This document shows positions 31,058 to 42,318 of a DNA stretch of 64,000 bases, one piece after another (the first letter of the stretch is position 1; each line of letters begins with the position of its first letter). The translations under genes and the position numbers were made by a program. A model generated the notes under the pieces. That model had not been told where the DNA came from, searched no databases, and saw only the letters and a list, made by a program, of their open reading frames with translations. This DNA is from Ahaetulla prasina. Lineage: Eukaryota > Chordata > Lepidosauria > Squamata > Colubridae. The DNA is taken from positions 4,532,435 to 4,596,434 of the forward strand of contig NC_080541.1 of NCBI RefSeq assembly GCF_028640845.1, written 5' to 3'.

Positions 31058-32118
31058 GGGATTCAGCCAGTTCGGACCGGTTTCGGCGAACCCAATGGAA
31101 ATTTTACATCAGATTCGCCGAACCGGTAGTTGCAAGGACTGGCTGGCCCCACCCACCCACCCCTCCCCTTCCAGGAGTCTCCACACAGCCAGTTTTGGAT
31201 GCCATTTAAGTGCAGGGCCCATGAGGAGGCTCTGGGAGGCCGAAAAACAGGCCTCCTGGAAGTTCCAGAAGTCTTGAAACGGGCCCATTTCCAGCCTCTG
31301 GAGGGCCTCTGGAGCCCAGGGGAGGCTGTTTTCACCTCCTGGAGACTCAAGAAAAGCCTCCAGAGCCTGGGGAGGGCAAAAAACAGGCCTCCCAGTAAGT
31401 TCCGGATATCTGGAAATGGACCCATTTCCAGCCTCCGGAGGGCCTCAAAGCCCAGGGGAGATTGTTTTTGCCCTCCCGGAGGCTCAGGGAAAGCCTCCAG
31501 AGCTTGGGGAGGGTGAAAATTATTATTATTATTATTATTTATTAGATTTTTATACCGCCCTTCTCCCAAAGGACTCAGGGCGGTGTACAGCCGAAAAGAT
31601 AAAAACTCAATATATATACAATTAAAAACAAAAATTTAAAACAGAGCATATTAGAAAAAGGCCGACATTAAAAATTTAAAAATTTAAAAATTTAAAAACC
31701 CTAAAACAATAAAACCCCAATTAAAATTTAATAAAACTATTAAGCCAGTCCCGCTTGAATAAATAAGTATGTTTTTAGCTCACGGCGAAAGGTCCGAAGA
31801 TCAGGCACTTGGCGTAGGCCAGGGGGAAATTCGTTCCAGAACGTAGGAGCTCCAACAGAGAAGGCCCTGCCCCTGGGGGCCGCCAGCCGACATTGTTTGG
31901 CGGATGGCACCCTGAGAAGACCCTCTCTGTGTGAGCGTACAGGTCGGTGGGAGGTATAAGGTAACAGCAGGCGGTCCCGTAAGCATGTCCCCCACAATGT
32001 CCCCACAATGTCCCCCACAATGGTGCAGGAGGCCAAGTAGGCAATGCTCACCATGGCCTTGCCCACCCAACAACCTGGCAGAGAACCGGTTGCTAAAGTT
32101 TTTGAATCCCACCGCTGG
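31058..32118. mobile_element. hAT-type element, GGTGGGATTC family, hosting an L2-like LINE
   Basis: Left GATGGGATTCAGCCAGTTCGG, right TTTTTGAATCCCACCGCTGG, with GAACCGGTAGTTGCAAGG near the left and GAGAACCGGTTGC near the right. 31220-31516 holds three direct copies of a 'CAGCCTC-GGAGGGCCTC-GGAAAGCCTCCAGAGC' unit. Split by the LINE at 31517-31982. Confidence 0.75.
31517..31982 (-). mobile_element. L2-like LINE 3' end
   Basis: The minus strand encodes SHRPVRSHREGLLRVPSAKQ, CRLAAPRGRAFSVGAPTFWN, EFPPGLRQVPDLRTFRRELK, TYLFIQAGLA, then a 3' UTR ending CCGCCCTGAGTCCTTTGGG and an AATAATAAT tail. Confidence 0.9.
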
Positions 32119-32134
32119 GAATAATCATTATCTT

Positions 32135-32189
32135 CAGAAGTCTCCACAAGTCTTAAAGTCTTAAAGTTACCAAGGTCGGAGACCCCTGT
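32135..32189. mobile_element. Right half of a palindromic hAT MITE
   Basis: TCTCCACAAGTCTTAAAG, AAAGTTACCAAGGTCGGAG, ACCCCTG. The left half is missing. Confidence 0.7.
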
Positions 32190-32194
32190 TTTAG

Positions 32195-32555
32195 AGAGTC
32201 GTTGAGGCCACTTGGAGGTTTATCTTTGCCCTCAGGGTCACCTGAATAGTGCAAACGGGGGAGGAACCTTCTCGGAAGTGCACCCATTTGTGCTACTCAG
32301 GTGACCCTGAAGGCACAGAAAAAACCTCCAGGTGGCTTTAATGACTCTCAGAAAGAGTACTAATGACCAGATGACTGCAAGGAATATAAATCCTTCCATC
32401 CCTTTGTCATTCAGTCAGAACGGAAGAGATCTCTTGGATGAGAAATGAAACATCTTCAAAGAAAAAAAAAACAGAGTCCAGATGACTTTTGAAAAAGCAC
32501 CTTTGCAACAACCATGACCTGGATGATTGAGACTCTCCATAAACTTCTATAGAAA
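32195..32555 (+). mobile_element. Penelope-type repeat, GAAGCTTCTTC family
   Basis: An inverted core (GGTCACCTGAATAGTGCAAA / TTTGTGCTACTCAGGTGACC), then CCAGATGACTGCAAGGAAT, the hammerhead-like ATCTCTTGGATGAGAAATG AAACATC and the end CTTTGCAACAACCATGACC. Confidence 0.75.
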
Positions 32556-32784
32556 GCATCACTCCCCTCGTTCTGTTTTTAAGGAGAGGTTGCATCTCTG
32601 TAAATTAAATACAAAGAGAACCCTTTTTTTAAAAAAACAACCACCATCAAACTGAAGAACATCAGAGAGAGTTTTTAGCCAGACTGCTGCAATCTCTGAG
32701 CATGTACAGAGTGCATTCCCCCACAGAAGAAGAGCAGTAACATATCGGAATAAAACCTGACAATCAGCAATCATAGTTTAGGAA

Positions 32785-33060
32785 TCCCAAAGGAGCTTTT
32801 TCAGGACGCAACTGGACTTTCTTGTTTTTTCTTTTGAAGACGTTTCGCTTCTCATCCAAGAAGCTTCTTCACCTCTGACTGAACGGTGGAGAAGGGAAAG
32901 ATTGATACTCCTTGCAGACAGCTGGTCATTTGCATCCTTTTAGAGGGTCCTTGAGGCCACCTGGAGGTTTATCTGTCTCCTCAGGGTCTCCTGGTTCCTG
33001 TAGTCAGCAATTTTTTCCTCTGGAAATCCATTCCTACTCCCACACCATTCCAAGGTTGTT
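32785..33060 (-). mobile_element. Penelope-type repeat, GAAGCTTCTTC family
   Basis: Antisense copy: AAAGGAGCTTTTTCAGG, GACGTTTCGCTTCTCATCC, AAGAAGCTTCTTCACC, CTTGCAGACAGCTGGTC, GGAGGTTTATCTGTCTCC. Confidence 0.75.
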
Positions 33061-33069
33061 CATCCCAAA

Positions 33070-34185
33070 TTTATTTTATTTATTTATTTATTTTGTCACA
33101 ACATCATACAAAAAGATTATATAGTATATAAACATATATATGAGTAAATGTTAGGAGGTATAAGCATATATATATATATAGGAAGAAGAAAAGAAAAACA
33201 ATAGGACAGGAAAGTTTCTACGCTTATGCACGCCCCTTATGGTCCTCTTAGGAATGGGGTGAGGTCAATAGTAGAAAGTTTTTGGATAAAACTTTTAGAA
33301 TTGTGGGAAGAGACAACAGAGTCAGGTAAAGTATTCCAAGCACTGATGATTCTGTTACAGAAGTCATATTTTCTGCAATCTAGATTAAAGCGGTTGACAT
33401 TAAGTTTAAATCTATTGGTTGCCCTTGTATTATTGCAATTAATTTTTCTGCGCCAACTCAGTAAGCTCAAACTGCCCAAGGAGCTGCTGATCCAATTCTA
33501 CAGAGGAATTATTGAGTCTGTCATTTGCACCTCTATAACTGTCTGGTTCAGTTCTGCAACCCAACAAGAAAAACACAGACTTCAGAGGATAATTAGAACT
33601 GCAGAAAAAATAATTGCTACCAACCTGCCTTCCATTGAGGACCTGTATACTGCACGAATCAAGAAGAGGGCCGTGAAAATATTTGCAGATCCCTCGCATC
33701 CTGGACATAAACTGTTTCAACTCCTACCCTCAAAACGAAGCTATAGAGCACTGCACACCAGAACAACTAGACACAAGAACAGTTTTTTCCCGAAGGCCAT
33801 CACTCTGCTAAACAAATAATTCCCTCAACACTGTCAGACTATTTACTGAATCTGCACTACTATTAATCGTTTCATAGTTCCCATCACCAATCTCTTTCCA
33901 CTTATGACTGTATGACTATAACTTGTTGCTGGCAATCCTTATGATTTATATTGATATATTGATCATCAATTGTGTTGTAAATGTTGTACCTTGATGAACG
34001 TATCTTTTCTTTTATGTACACTGAGAGCATATGCACCAAGACAAATTCCTTGTGTGTCCAATCACACTTGGCCAATAAAATTCTATTCTATTCTAAATTC
34101 TATTCTAAAGCTGAAGTAGTCTTTGACAGGAAGGACATTACAATAGATGATTCTGTGAGTTAAACTTAGGTCTTGTCGAAGGCGA
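33070..34185 (-). mobile_element. CR1-group LINE 3' end (NRFNLDCRKYDF family), hosting a CR1-L3 insertion
   Basis: Same family as 14185-14695. The minus strand encodes NRFKLNVNRFNLDCRKYDFC, NRIISAWNTLPDSVVSSHNS, KSFIQKLSTIDLTPFLRGP. Interrupted after 33440 (TATTGCAATTA) and resumed at 34109 (AAGCTGAAGTAGTC), exactly where the uninterrupted copy is continuous. Confidence 0.85.
33441..34108 (+). mobile_element. CR1-L3 LINE 3' end inserted in another LINE
   Basis: Encodes LSKLKLPKELLIQFYRGIIE, SVICTSITVWFSSATQQEKH, RLQRIIRTAEKIIATNLPSI, EDLYTARIKKRAVKIFADPS, with no stop to the natural end SFFPKAITLLNK (to 33819). The 3' UTR and a short (ATTCT)n tail follow. This is the longest intact L3 reading frame in the window, so the copy is relatively young. 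Confidence 0.93.
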
Positions 34186-34224
34186 CGGAGTTCCAAGTTT
34201 TCTAAGCCTAGGATTTTTTAGAAA

Positions 34225-34370
34225 TTGTATAGCTCAGAGTTGAAGCTTCTTCTTGGAGGAGAAGCGAAACGTCTTCAAAGAAAAAGAAACCAGAAAGTCC
34301 AGTTGCCTCCTGAAAAAAGCACCTTTGGGACAACCATGACCTGGGTGACGGAGAATCTCTACAGAGTCTT
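34225..34370 (+). mobile_element. Penelope-type repeat, GAAGCTTCTTC family, right arm
   Basis: AGTTGAAGCTTCTTCTTGG, GGAGAAGCGAAACGTCTTC, AGAAAGTCCAGTTGCC, TTTGGGACAACCATGACC. Confidence 0.75.
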
Positions 34371-35027
34371 AGTTTCTGAAATATAATCGAATTTTGAGGA
34401 GACTTTGATTCTAAAGCAGGATCTTCTAACAGCCCTTTCGGCTGCGGAAGAAGTAGACAGGGAGAAAGACACAGGAGCAATTAATTTCTAATGCATTCCA
34501 TCTTTTATGAATAGCGGGGTGTTTTTTTTTTTTTTTTGGCCGGTCTCAAAATTAATACAACATATCATTAAACCGAAGACAGCAAAATTGGGACAATTGC
34601 GGCTCCGCAGAATAAGAAATATTGCCGCGGCTTGTGAGACAGCAGCAAAATAAACAATTTTGATACCGCAATCTAATTAAAACCAGCACCAAAAAAAACC
34701 ACACACACACACACACACAAAAACCATCAACGTTTTGTTTTCAGGATTTTAAAATGTTGTCAGAAACAATCTGTGCAGCAGAGATACAGGTCTTCTGAAC
34801 AATCACAGAAATTCCCCGGTGAAATGTTGAGAAATATTTATTTGGTTCCACGTCTGCTCCAAAACTGGCTTTTCATTTCTTCTGAAGAAAGCCGGCGGCT
34901 TTGTAATTAAGAAGTTCAGGATTCAAATTAGCTTAGGAAGAAGATTTCTCCCCATGAGTCTCACATCCTGCACCTGTTTTTATCCCACTCTCGGTTCCTT
35001 CCGATCTGAAGGTTTTCTTTTTTAAAA
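34371..35027. other. Intronic sequence, possible conserved non-coding DNA
   Basis: No repeat family recognised apart from a short (CA)n at about 34701-34720. 34540-34990 is balanced single-copy-looking sequence (GGACAATTGCGGCTCCGCAG, AAAGCCGGCGGCTTTGTAAT). Conservation cannot be judged from one sequence. Confidence 0.35.
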
Positions 35028-35735
35028 AAATATTTTATTGTGATACACAATCTGACAAGCACACAACAGACAACATATAAATATCTCCTATTTTAAAACA
35101 ATGTTTCTTAGTGGTCTTCTTTCGCTTTTATACCTCCCCTCCCCCATATCTCATTTATTATTTTATTTTCTTTCTTATCCCATTGTCTTTATTTACATTA
35201 AATTACCTAATACTAATAGCTTTACTTTTCTACATTCTTATATATCTCTTATTTACACATTGTACAATTCTAATTTCTCCCCTTTATTTTTGGCCCTTTA
35301 TTTCTAATCTTAAACCATTCATACCATTTGTTCCCGATTATATAATAATCTGTCTCTTCTTTCTCTTTAATTTCTTTTGCGTTCTAAAACGTTCCCTATC
35401 TCTTCTTCATCTGTTGATGTCTTTCCTGTTTCCAATTTTGTGCGTATGTTATTCGTGCAGCTGTTATAAAATATTTTATTTCTTTGGTGTATAACAATTC
35501 CTAGTAAAAACGTTTCCGGCTTATTTTCAATTGGCTGTTCTGTTATTTTTTCAAGCCGTTTCTTTATATTTGCCCAGAATTTTTTTGCCACCGGACATGT
35601 CCACCATAGAAGGTAATATGTTCAATGAGTTTTCTTGCACTTCCAACATGTTGAGTTAAAATCTGAAGGTTTTCTATTTGGCGATGTTATTTTCCAAGCT
35701 TGCTTGAAATCTGTTTTCCAGAAATGGATATATAT
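35028..35735 (-). mobile_element. L1 LINE 3' end (ORF2 C-terminus)
   Basis: The minus strand encodes CWKCKKTH at about 35625-35650 and then, across a frameshift, a CPVAKKFWANIKKRLEKITE-like stretch and TGKTSTDEEEIG. CxxC followed by W-x-C and KKFW is the C-terminal cysteine region of L1 ORF2. The 3' UTR runs to about 35030. Confidence 0.85.
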
Positions 35736-35756
35736 ATATATATATACATACATACA

Positions 35757-35833
<77 letters not shown>
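35727..35833. repeat. (TA)n-(CATA)n-(TA)n microsatellite
   Basis: TA run, nine to ten CATA units, then a second TA run, adjoining a Penelope arm as at 21584. Confidence 0.95.
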
Positions 35834-35834
<1 letters not shown>

Positions 35835-36545
35835 TAGGTCTTTGGTTATTTGGGTTTTCTCCCGCGTAAAATTGGAAATGTCTTGACAACGTTTCGACGA
35901 AGTCTCATTCGTCATCTTCAGGCTTCAGCTTCGTGCTTCTGGGAGCAATGTGTGATCGCAGCTGTTTCTTCCTTTTTAACTGCTAGTGGGGGTTTGAACT
36001 GATTGGGTGGGAGCTTGGCTGTGCTCTGATTGGATGGGGTTTTTTTGTGCTCTGATTGGATGGAGGTGTGTCCTGTGTTGGTGTGGGCTTGGTTGTGCTC
36101 ATATTAGTCTGAGTTGCAGGGGGATTTGAGCTGGTGAGCTGCATTGCTGTTGTTTGGCTTCGTGTTCGCAGTCGTAGTACATCTTCATAGTGGGTGTCAG
36201 TCTGCTGCATGTATGGATTGGAGGGGTTTGAAATGGCTAATGTTGCAGCTGCGGTCTGGCTTCTGGTCCTTGGTCGTGCTTCATGATCAGTGTGGGTTTG
36301 GGTCTGCTTTCTGGGTGGATGTGTGGTGGTGACATCCTGTGTGGACCTCGTGAGTGTGGGTCTGGTGTCACTCCTCATGTTAGGGACTCGTTTGTCAATA
36401 AGGGCGGGTTTCCAAATGGCTGGTAGGCGGGAGGTATCATCTCGTTTGTTCATGCTGTGTGGGCGTTTTTCTATCTCGATGGCTTCTCTGATTATTCTGT
36501 TGTTAAAGTGTTCAGTTTTGGCAATAGTTCTGGTCTTTTTAAAGT
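35834..36545 (-). mobile_element. Penelope-like element arm
   Basis: Antisense copy of the 21690-22365 arm. The minus strand encodes MNKRDDTSRLPAIWKPALID, KRVPNMRSDTRPTLTRSTQD, then low-complexity Pro/Gln/Thr sequence. Upstream on the same strand TIAKTEHFNNRIIREAIEIE precedes it (about 36450-36530). Left end TTTGGTTATTTGGGTTTTCTC. Confidence 0.85.
35886..35921 (-). ncRNA. Hammerhead-ribozyme-like motif in Penelope arm
   Basis: Minus strand: CTGAAGA, T, GACGAA-TGAGAC-TTCGTC hairpin, GAAA, C, GTT. Identical layout to the 21494 and 22870 copies, though 14 kb away. Confidence 0.45.
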
Positions 36546-36548
36546 CAA

Positions 36549-36842
36549 TATCGTGTCCTGTGGAGTTTTTTTAAGAAGCTGCCACAAAGAAACCTATTCC
36601 CCAAAATACTTGAGAGCAAGATAAGAAGTAATGGATGGAAGCTTATCAAAGAGAGGTCCAACCTAGAACCGTGGATGAATTTCCTGTCAGGAAGAATAAT
36701 TAATCAGTGGAACAACTTGCCTCCAGAAGTTGTAGATGTTCCCTCATGGGAGATTTTCTAGAAGAGATTGGATACCCACTTATCTGGAATGGTATAAATG
36801 CTCAAGCAGAGGATTGAACTAGAAGACCTCCAACATCCTTTT
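36549..36842 (+). mobile_element. CR1 LINE 3' end
   Basis: GAAGCTGCCACAAAGAAACC, TGGATGGAAGCTTATCAAAG, GGAACAACTTGCCTCCAGAA, ACTAGAAGACCTCCAACATC. Frame broken. Confidence 0.8.
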
Positions 36843-38130
36843 CAGATTAATAGAGTTGGAAGGGACCTTATAGGTCATCTAGTCCAGGGGTCTCCAACTT
36901 TGGCAACTTTAAGACTTGTGGACTTCAACTCCCAGCTTTGCTGGCTGAGGAATTCTGGAATTTAATATAATATAATATAACAACAGAGTTAAAGCTGGCT
37001 GAGGAACTCTGGGAGTTGAAGTCCAAAAGTCTTAAAGGGACCAAGTTTGGACACCCCTGCCCTACACCATCTCAGACAGATGGTTGTCCAACATTTTCTT
37101 AAAAATTTCCAGTGTTGGAGCATTCACAACCTCTGCAGGCAAGTTGTTCCACTTATTAATTGTTCTAACTGTCAGGAAATTTCTCCTTAGTTCTAAGTTG
37201 CTTCTTTCCTTGATTAGTTTCCACCCATTGCTTCTTGTTCTACCCTCAGGTGCTTTGGAGAATAGTTTGACTCCCTCTTCTTTGGGGCAGCCCCTGAGAT
37301 ATTGGAACACTGCTATCATGTCTCCCCTGGTCCTTCTTTTTATTAAACTAGACATACCCAGTTCCTGCAACCGTTCTTCATATGTTTTAGCCTCTAGTCC
37401 CCTAATCATCTTTGTTGCTCTTTTCTGCACTCTTTCTAGAGTCTCAATGTCTTTTTTACATCGTGGCGACCAAAGCTGGATGCAATATTCCAAGTGTGGC
37501 CTTACCAAGGCCTTATAAACTGGTATTAACACTTCACGTGTTATTGATTCTAACCCTCTGTTTATGCAGCCCAGAACTGTGTTGGCTTTTTTAGCAGCTG
37601 CTGCACACTGCTGGCTCATATCTAAATGGTTATCCACTAGGACTCCAAGATCCCTCTCACAGGTACTACTGTTGCGCAACGTACCACATATACGGTACCT
37701 GTGCATTTTGGGTTTTTTTTGCCTAAATGTAGAACCTTACTTTTTTCACTGTTGAATTTCATTTTGTTAGATAGCGCCCAATGTTCAAGTCTGTCAAGAT
37801 CTTTCTGTAACTTGAGCTTTGAAGTAACTTTGAAGTCCACAAGTCTTAAAGTTGCCAAGGTTGGAGACCCCTGATCTAGTCCAACCCCCCACTCAAGCAG
37901 GAGACCCTACACTAATTCTGACAAATGGCAGTCCAATCTTTTCTTGAAAGCTTCCAGTGATGGAGCTCCCACAACCTCTGAAGGCAACTTTTGTTCCATC
38001 AGTTGATTGTTCTCACTGTCAGAAAGTTCCTCCTTATTTCTAGGTTGAATCTCTCCTCGGTCAATTTCCATCCATTATTCCTTGTCTGGCCTTCAGGTGC
38101 TTTGGAAAATTCGTTAGTCTGTATTGTGTA
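36843..38130 (-). mobile_element. CR1 LINEs nested with a palindromic MITE
   Basis: The minus strand encodes a long clean CR1 RT C-terminus at 37062-37706: [121 protein letters not shown] second older CR1 end surrounds it (36845-36884 and 37874-38130). Confidence 0.88.
36885..37873. mobile_element. Palindromic hAT MITE split by a CR1 copy
   Basis: Left terminus CAGGGGTCTCCAACTTTGGC at 36885, right terminus AGGTTGGAGACCCCTG ending 37873. The same 8-bp target duplication ATCTAGTC lies at 36877-36884 and 37874-37881, so these distant ends belong to one insertion. In between is a younger CR1 that carries a further MITE piece (36975-37059). Confidence 0.82.
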
Positions 38131-38535
38131 AAGGTATAATTGGTTTTGGTTCAGAGCTTGTTGGTGGAAAGAATTGGAGAAGGTCAAACTTCCTCCCATT
38201 GATCTGGAAAGATATTTGATGACTTCTCTTCTCCAGCCTATCCGTGCCGAGTCAGTTCCAAACGATCCCCTCACTTGACATTCAAGTTCCACGGGATGAG
38301 TCCCTTAATGGTCAAGGTTGACTTCTAATGAGTTGCATGATGGCTTTCTATTCCCATGATGCCACCATCTCAGAACTTAGCTGTCAACCTCAGGCTAATT
38401 AAAGCTGATGGGGTCTAAAGAGCAGAAATTCGAAGTCTGTTCTTGCAGCAGCTACAAAAATCATTGAGTGGGACAACTTGATTAGTTTCAAGGAGGACAA
38501 CTCCTGCTTGAAACCAATCTAGATCCCATTTTTTT
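38131..38535. other. Intronic sequence, mostly unrecognised
   Basis: The first part still resembles antisense CR1. 38290-38530 shows no known repeat and no exon signals. Confidence 0.4.
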
Positions 38536-38870
38536 TTAGAATAGAATAGAATTTTTTTATTGGCCGTGTGCTTGGACACACAAGGAATTTGTCTTGGTGC
38601 ATAGGCTCTCAGTGGACATAAAAGGAATAGAATAGAATAGAATAGAATAGAATAGAATAGAATAGAATAGAATAGAATAGAATAGAATAGAATAGAATAG
38701 AATAGAATAGAATTTTTTTATTGGCCAAGTGTGATTGGACACACAAGGAATTTGTCTTGGTGCATATGCTCTCAGTGGACATAAAAGGAAGAGAAGAGAA
38801 GAGAAGAGAAGAGAAGAGAAGAGAAGAGAAGAGAAGAGAAGAGAAGAGAAGAGAAGAGAAGAGAAGAGTT
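38536..38870 (-). mobile_element. Two CR1-L3 tails with (AATAG)n and (GAGAA)n
   Basis: Antisense. The block TTATTGGCC…GTGTGATTGGACACAC…AAGGAATTTGTCTTGG occurs twice. One copy is followed by (AATAG)n, the other by a homogeneous (GAGAA)n array (38788-38868), a derived pentamer. Confidence 0.9.
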
Positions 38871-39086
38871 TTCTGTGGAGGTGAATGTGCAGATGATATG
38901 ATAAATCAGAAATTCTCTTTAGGTTGATTTTAGTTTTCAAATGCCTTCTCTAGAATTGTATGCCTGCCGGCTATTCCTAAGGTTGGTGTTACCAATCTGA
39001 ATTGCTCTAGCCACTCCTTTCTAAAAGTGGTTTTATTATATTATAGAAACACCACTATAAAGAATGTGATATGTTAAAACTAGTGG

Positions 39087-39420
39087 AGGAGGAGGGGGAG
39101 GGGGAGGGGGGGAGGAGGAGGAGGAGGAGGAGGAGGAGGAGGAGGAGGAGGAGGAGGAGGAGGGGAACTATGGGGTGCTTGGCCTTCTCTGAACTTGCAG
39201 ACATTTCATTACCCAACTAGGTAACATCATCAGTGCTAGAAGGGGTGTGCCAGGAGAAGGAGGTGGAGGAGTAGAATAGAAAGAGGAGGAGGAGGAAGGT
39301 GGAAAGAAGGAAGAGGAGGAGGAGGAAGTGAAGGAGAAAAAGAAGGAGGTGGAGAAAGAGAATGAGAATGAAAAGAGAAAGAGAAGGAAAGAAGAGAAGA
39401 AGGAAAAGGAGGAGGGAGTC
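39087..39420. repeat. (GGA)n and GA-rich array around a GATGATGTTACCTAG repeat
   Basis: GGA microsatellite 39087-39163, antisense repeat unit 39178-39245 (CATTACCCAACTAGGTAAC), then purine-rich sequence to 39420. Confidence 0.85.
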
Positions 39421-39720
39421 GGGCTGTTCTCCAAAGCACCTGAGGGTAGAACAAGAAGCAATGGGTGAAAACTGATCAAGGAAAAAAGCAACTTAGAACT
39501 AAGGAGAAATTTACTGACAGTTAGAACAATTAATAAGTGGAACGACTTGCCTGCAGAAGTTGTGAATGCTCCAACACTGGAAATTTTTAAGAAAATGTTG
39601 GGTAACCATCTGTCTGAGATGGTGTAGGGTTTCCTGCCTGGGCAGGGGGTTGGACTAGAAGACCTCCAAGGTCCCTTCCAACTCTGTTGTTGTTATTGTT
39701 ATTGTTATATAAAACATCCC
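39421..39720 (+). mobile_element. CR1 LINE 3' end
   Basis: GGGCTGTTCTCCAAAGCACC, CAATGGGTGAAAACTGATC, GACTTGCCTGCAGAAGTTG, GTTGGACTAGAAGACCTCC and the (TTGTTA)n terminus. Confidence 0.88.
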
Positions 39721-39724
39721 CAAT

Positions 39725-39970
39725 CAGATCCTAAAACATCTGAATGGGGCTGAAAACCTCCAGGTGGCCTCAACAATTCTCAGGAGTGCAAAGGACCAGA
39801 CGACTGCAAGGAATAAAAATCCTTCCGTTCTTTCCACCATTCGGTCAGAACCTGAAGAAGCTTCTCGGGTGAGGAGCGAAACCTCTTCAAGGAAAAAACA
39901 AGAAAGTTCAGTTGCCTCTTTCAAAAAAATAAAATAAAATAAAAAAAGCAATGCCTGACCCTTGGGCCAG
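39725..39970 (+). mobile_element. Penelope-type repeat, GAAGCTTCTTC family
   Basis: CCAGACGACTGCAAGGAAT, then the best-preserved core of this family: CTGAAGA, A, hairpin GCTTCT-CGGGTG-AGGAGC, GAAAC, CTC (39852-39888), then GTTCAGTTGCCTC. Confidence 0.75.
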
Positions 39971-41091
39971 GATCCATTGCTTTTCCAGCTACTTAGATGC
40001 TTCTCCTGCAAACGCAATTGTTCACATGTTTTAATCTTTTCCTCACGGAGAAGTTGCCTCGATGTGGAAATGAAGGATTATTCTCTTCAGTTATATTGGT
40101 GGGTTTTTGGGGGGGAGGGGAGAAAGATTTAACTCCCTTTTCTAAGCTCTTGATAAATGAAATGCAAAAAAATAAAATAAAAAATGGACCGGTTTAAAGA
40201 GGCAAAATTAATCCATCACGGCTGAACGTTGCTGAAAGGACTACATAAATAGCCATATTCCCCATTCTTGTTGGCCCGCTTGTGACAAATGTCTGACCAG
40301 CCACCACAATTTTTCCTCTCAAAGGTCGCAAATACATATGGAAGCCGTTACTGAGGGGCAGCGGATTTATCTCTGGGCATCTTAAGACACCAGCCTGTCC
40401 TTCAGTCCCTCCTCCTCCTCCTCCTCCTCCTCCTCCTCCTCCTCCTCCTCCTCCTGGGAGCTCCGCCTGGCATTCATTCTCGAGGCAGGCTTTTTAATTT
40501 TAGCTCCTTTTTACTTATTCTCCCCACAAAAATTAACATTTCAGGGCACTTCGGCTTGGCAGGAATAATCGCACATTAAGGAACCATGTGCCTCGTGAGA
40601 CTAACGAGTGATGTGCTTAAATTTGGATGAACGTCACTGTCACGACAGCAAGTATCTCAAACGTTAGAAATTGCGGGAGAGCCAAGAACAGACCCTGGTC
40701 AGTTTTGCATGGAGGTGATTGCGGGCAGTTTCTCAGGTTGGCCTTCATCCAGATGGTCCAGCATTCCCCCTTCCTTTGGATCTGAGGTCACCACTCTCAA
40801 AGCCGGAGTAGGAAGGGTTTGGAGGAGGGGATTTTGTATAATTCTGGGGCACGTAGAACTCTGGGTGCTGATACTTCCCGTCGCTACGCCAGGAATCCCG
40901 TTGAGATGTTTCCACTTGGTTTCAGATGTATTTATTAATTTAGTTTGAAAGGAAAAATGTAACTTAGGGCTCTCCCACATGGTGCAGGAGCTGGAAGGGA
41001 GCATTGCCAGGGTAAAATATATATATATATATATGTGTGGACCATGCTTACAAATGCTCTTCTGCTTCAGCTACGGAGCAGAAAAATATAG
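39971..41091. other. Intronic sequence with a (CCT)n microsatellite
   Basis: Mostly single-copy-looking. (CCT)n at 40407-40455 and (TA)n at 41010-41032. 40200-40400 and 40470-40680 contain no known repeat. No TSR-like frame was found on either strand. Confidence 0.4.
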
Positions 41092-41348
41092 GACATAGAA
41101 TAATAAGGTTGGAAGAGATCTTCTAGTCCAACCCCTCGCTCAGGCAGGAAAACAAACCTCTTCTTGAAAACATCTGGAAGCAAAAATGTCCCACTGGTTA
41201 ATTGTTCTCACTGTCAGGAAGTTTTTCCTTAGTTCCAAGTTAGTTTCTCTCCTTGATGAGTTTCCAACCATTGTTTCTTGTCCTGCCCTCAGGTACTTTG
41301 GAGAATAGATTGACCCCCTCTTCTTTGGGGCAGCCCCTCAAATACTAG

Positions 41349-41850
41349 AATCCTTCCTTCCTTCCTTCCTTCCTTCCTTCCTTCCTTCCTTCCTTCCTTC
41401 CTTCCTTCCTTCCTTCCCTCCCTTCCTTTTCTTTTCCTTCTCTTCCCTTCCCTTCCCTTCCTTCCCTTGTTCCTCTTCATCCAGTATCCTTCCTTCCTTC
41501 CTTCCTTCCTTCCTTCCTTCCTTCCTTCCTTCTTTCCTTCCTTCCTTCCTTCCTTCCCTCCCTTCCTCCCTCCCTTCCCTTTCTTTTCCTTCTCTTCCCT
41601 TCCCTTCCCTTCCTTCCCTTGTTCCTCCTCATCCAGTATCCATCCATCCATCCTTCCTTCCTTCCTTCCTTCCTTCCTTCCTTCCTTCCTTTCTTCCTTC
41701 CTTCTTTCCTTCCTTCCTCCCTCCCTCCCTCCCTCCCTCCCTCCCTCTGTCCATACCTCTTCTCTACTTCCGTCTATTCCTTCCTTCCTTCTTTCCTTCT
41801 TTCCTTCTTTCCTTCTTTCCTTCTTCCATCCATCCACCCACCCATCCATC
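41349..41850. repeat. (CTTCC)n/(TTCC)n composite array
   Basis: Three long TTCC runs separated by a repeated 'CCCTTCCTTTTC…TTGTTCCTC-TCATCCAGTATC' spacer at about 41465 and 41620, i.e. a short higher-order repeat of about 160 bp. Frames across it are artefacts. Confidence 0.92.
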
Positions 41851-41962
41851 CATCCACCAATTGTTTCTTGTCCTGCCTTTTGGTGTCCCTATCCTCTTTG
41901 TGGCAGTGTCTCAAATACTGGAAGACTGCTATCATGTCACCCCGTAATCCTTCTTTTTATTA

Positions 41963-42318
41963 AGGTAAAGGTAAAAGGTTCCCCTCGCACATATGTGCTA
42001 GTTGTTCCCAACTCTAGGGGGCGGTGCTCATCTCCATTTCAAAGCCGAAGAGCCAGCGCTCTCCGAAGACGTCTCCGTGGTCATGCGGCCAGCATGACTC
42101 AGTGGCAAAGGCACACGGAACGCTGTTACCTTCCCACCAAAGGTGGTCCCTATTTTTTCTACTTGCGTTTTTTACATGCTTTCGAACTGCTAGGTTGGCA
42201 GAAGCTGGGACAGGTCACGGGAGCTCACCCAGTTACACGGCACTAGGGATTCGAACCGCTGAACTGCCAACCTTTCGATCGACAAGCTCAGCGTCTTAGC
42301 CGCTGAGCCACCACGTCT
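41963..42318 (-). mobile_element. Sauria-type tRNA SINE
   Basis: Antisense. It ends on the plus-strand left with AAGGTAAAGGTAAAAGGTTC, CACATATGTGCTAGTTGTTC and CAACTCTAGGGGGCGGTGC (Bov-B-like 3' tail), and on the right with TCTTAGCCGCTGAGCCACC (tRNA head). Box B region GGGATTCGAACCGC. Confidence 0.9.
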
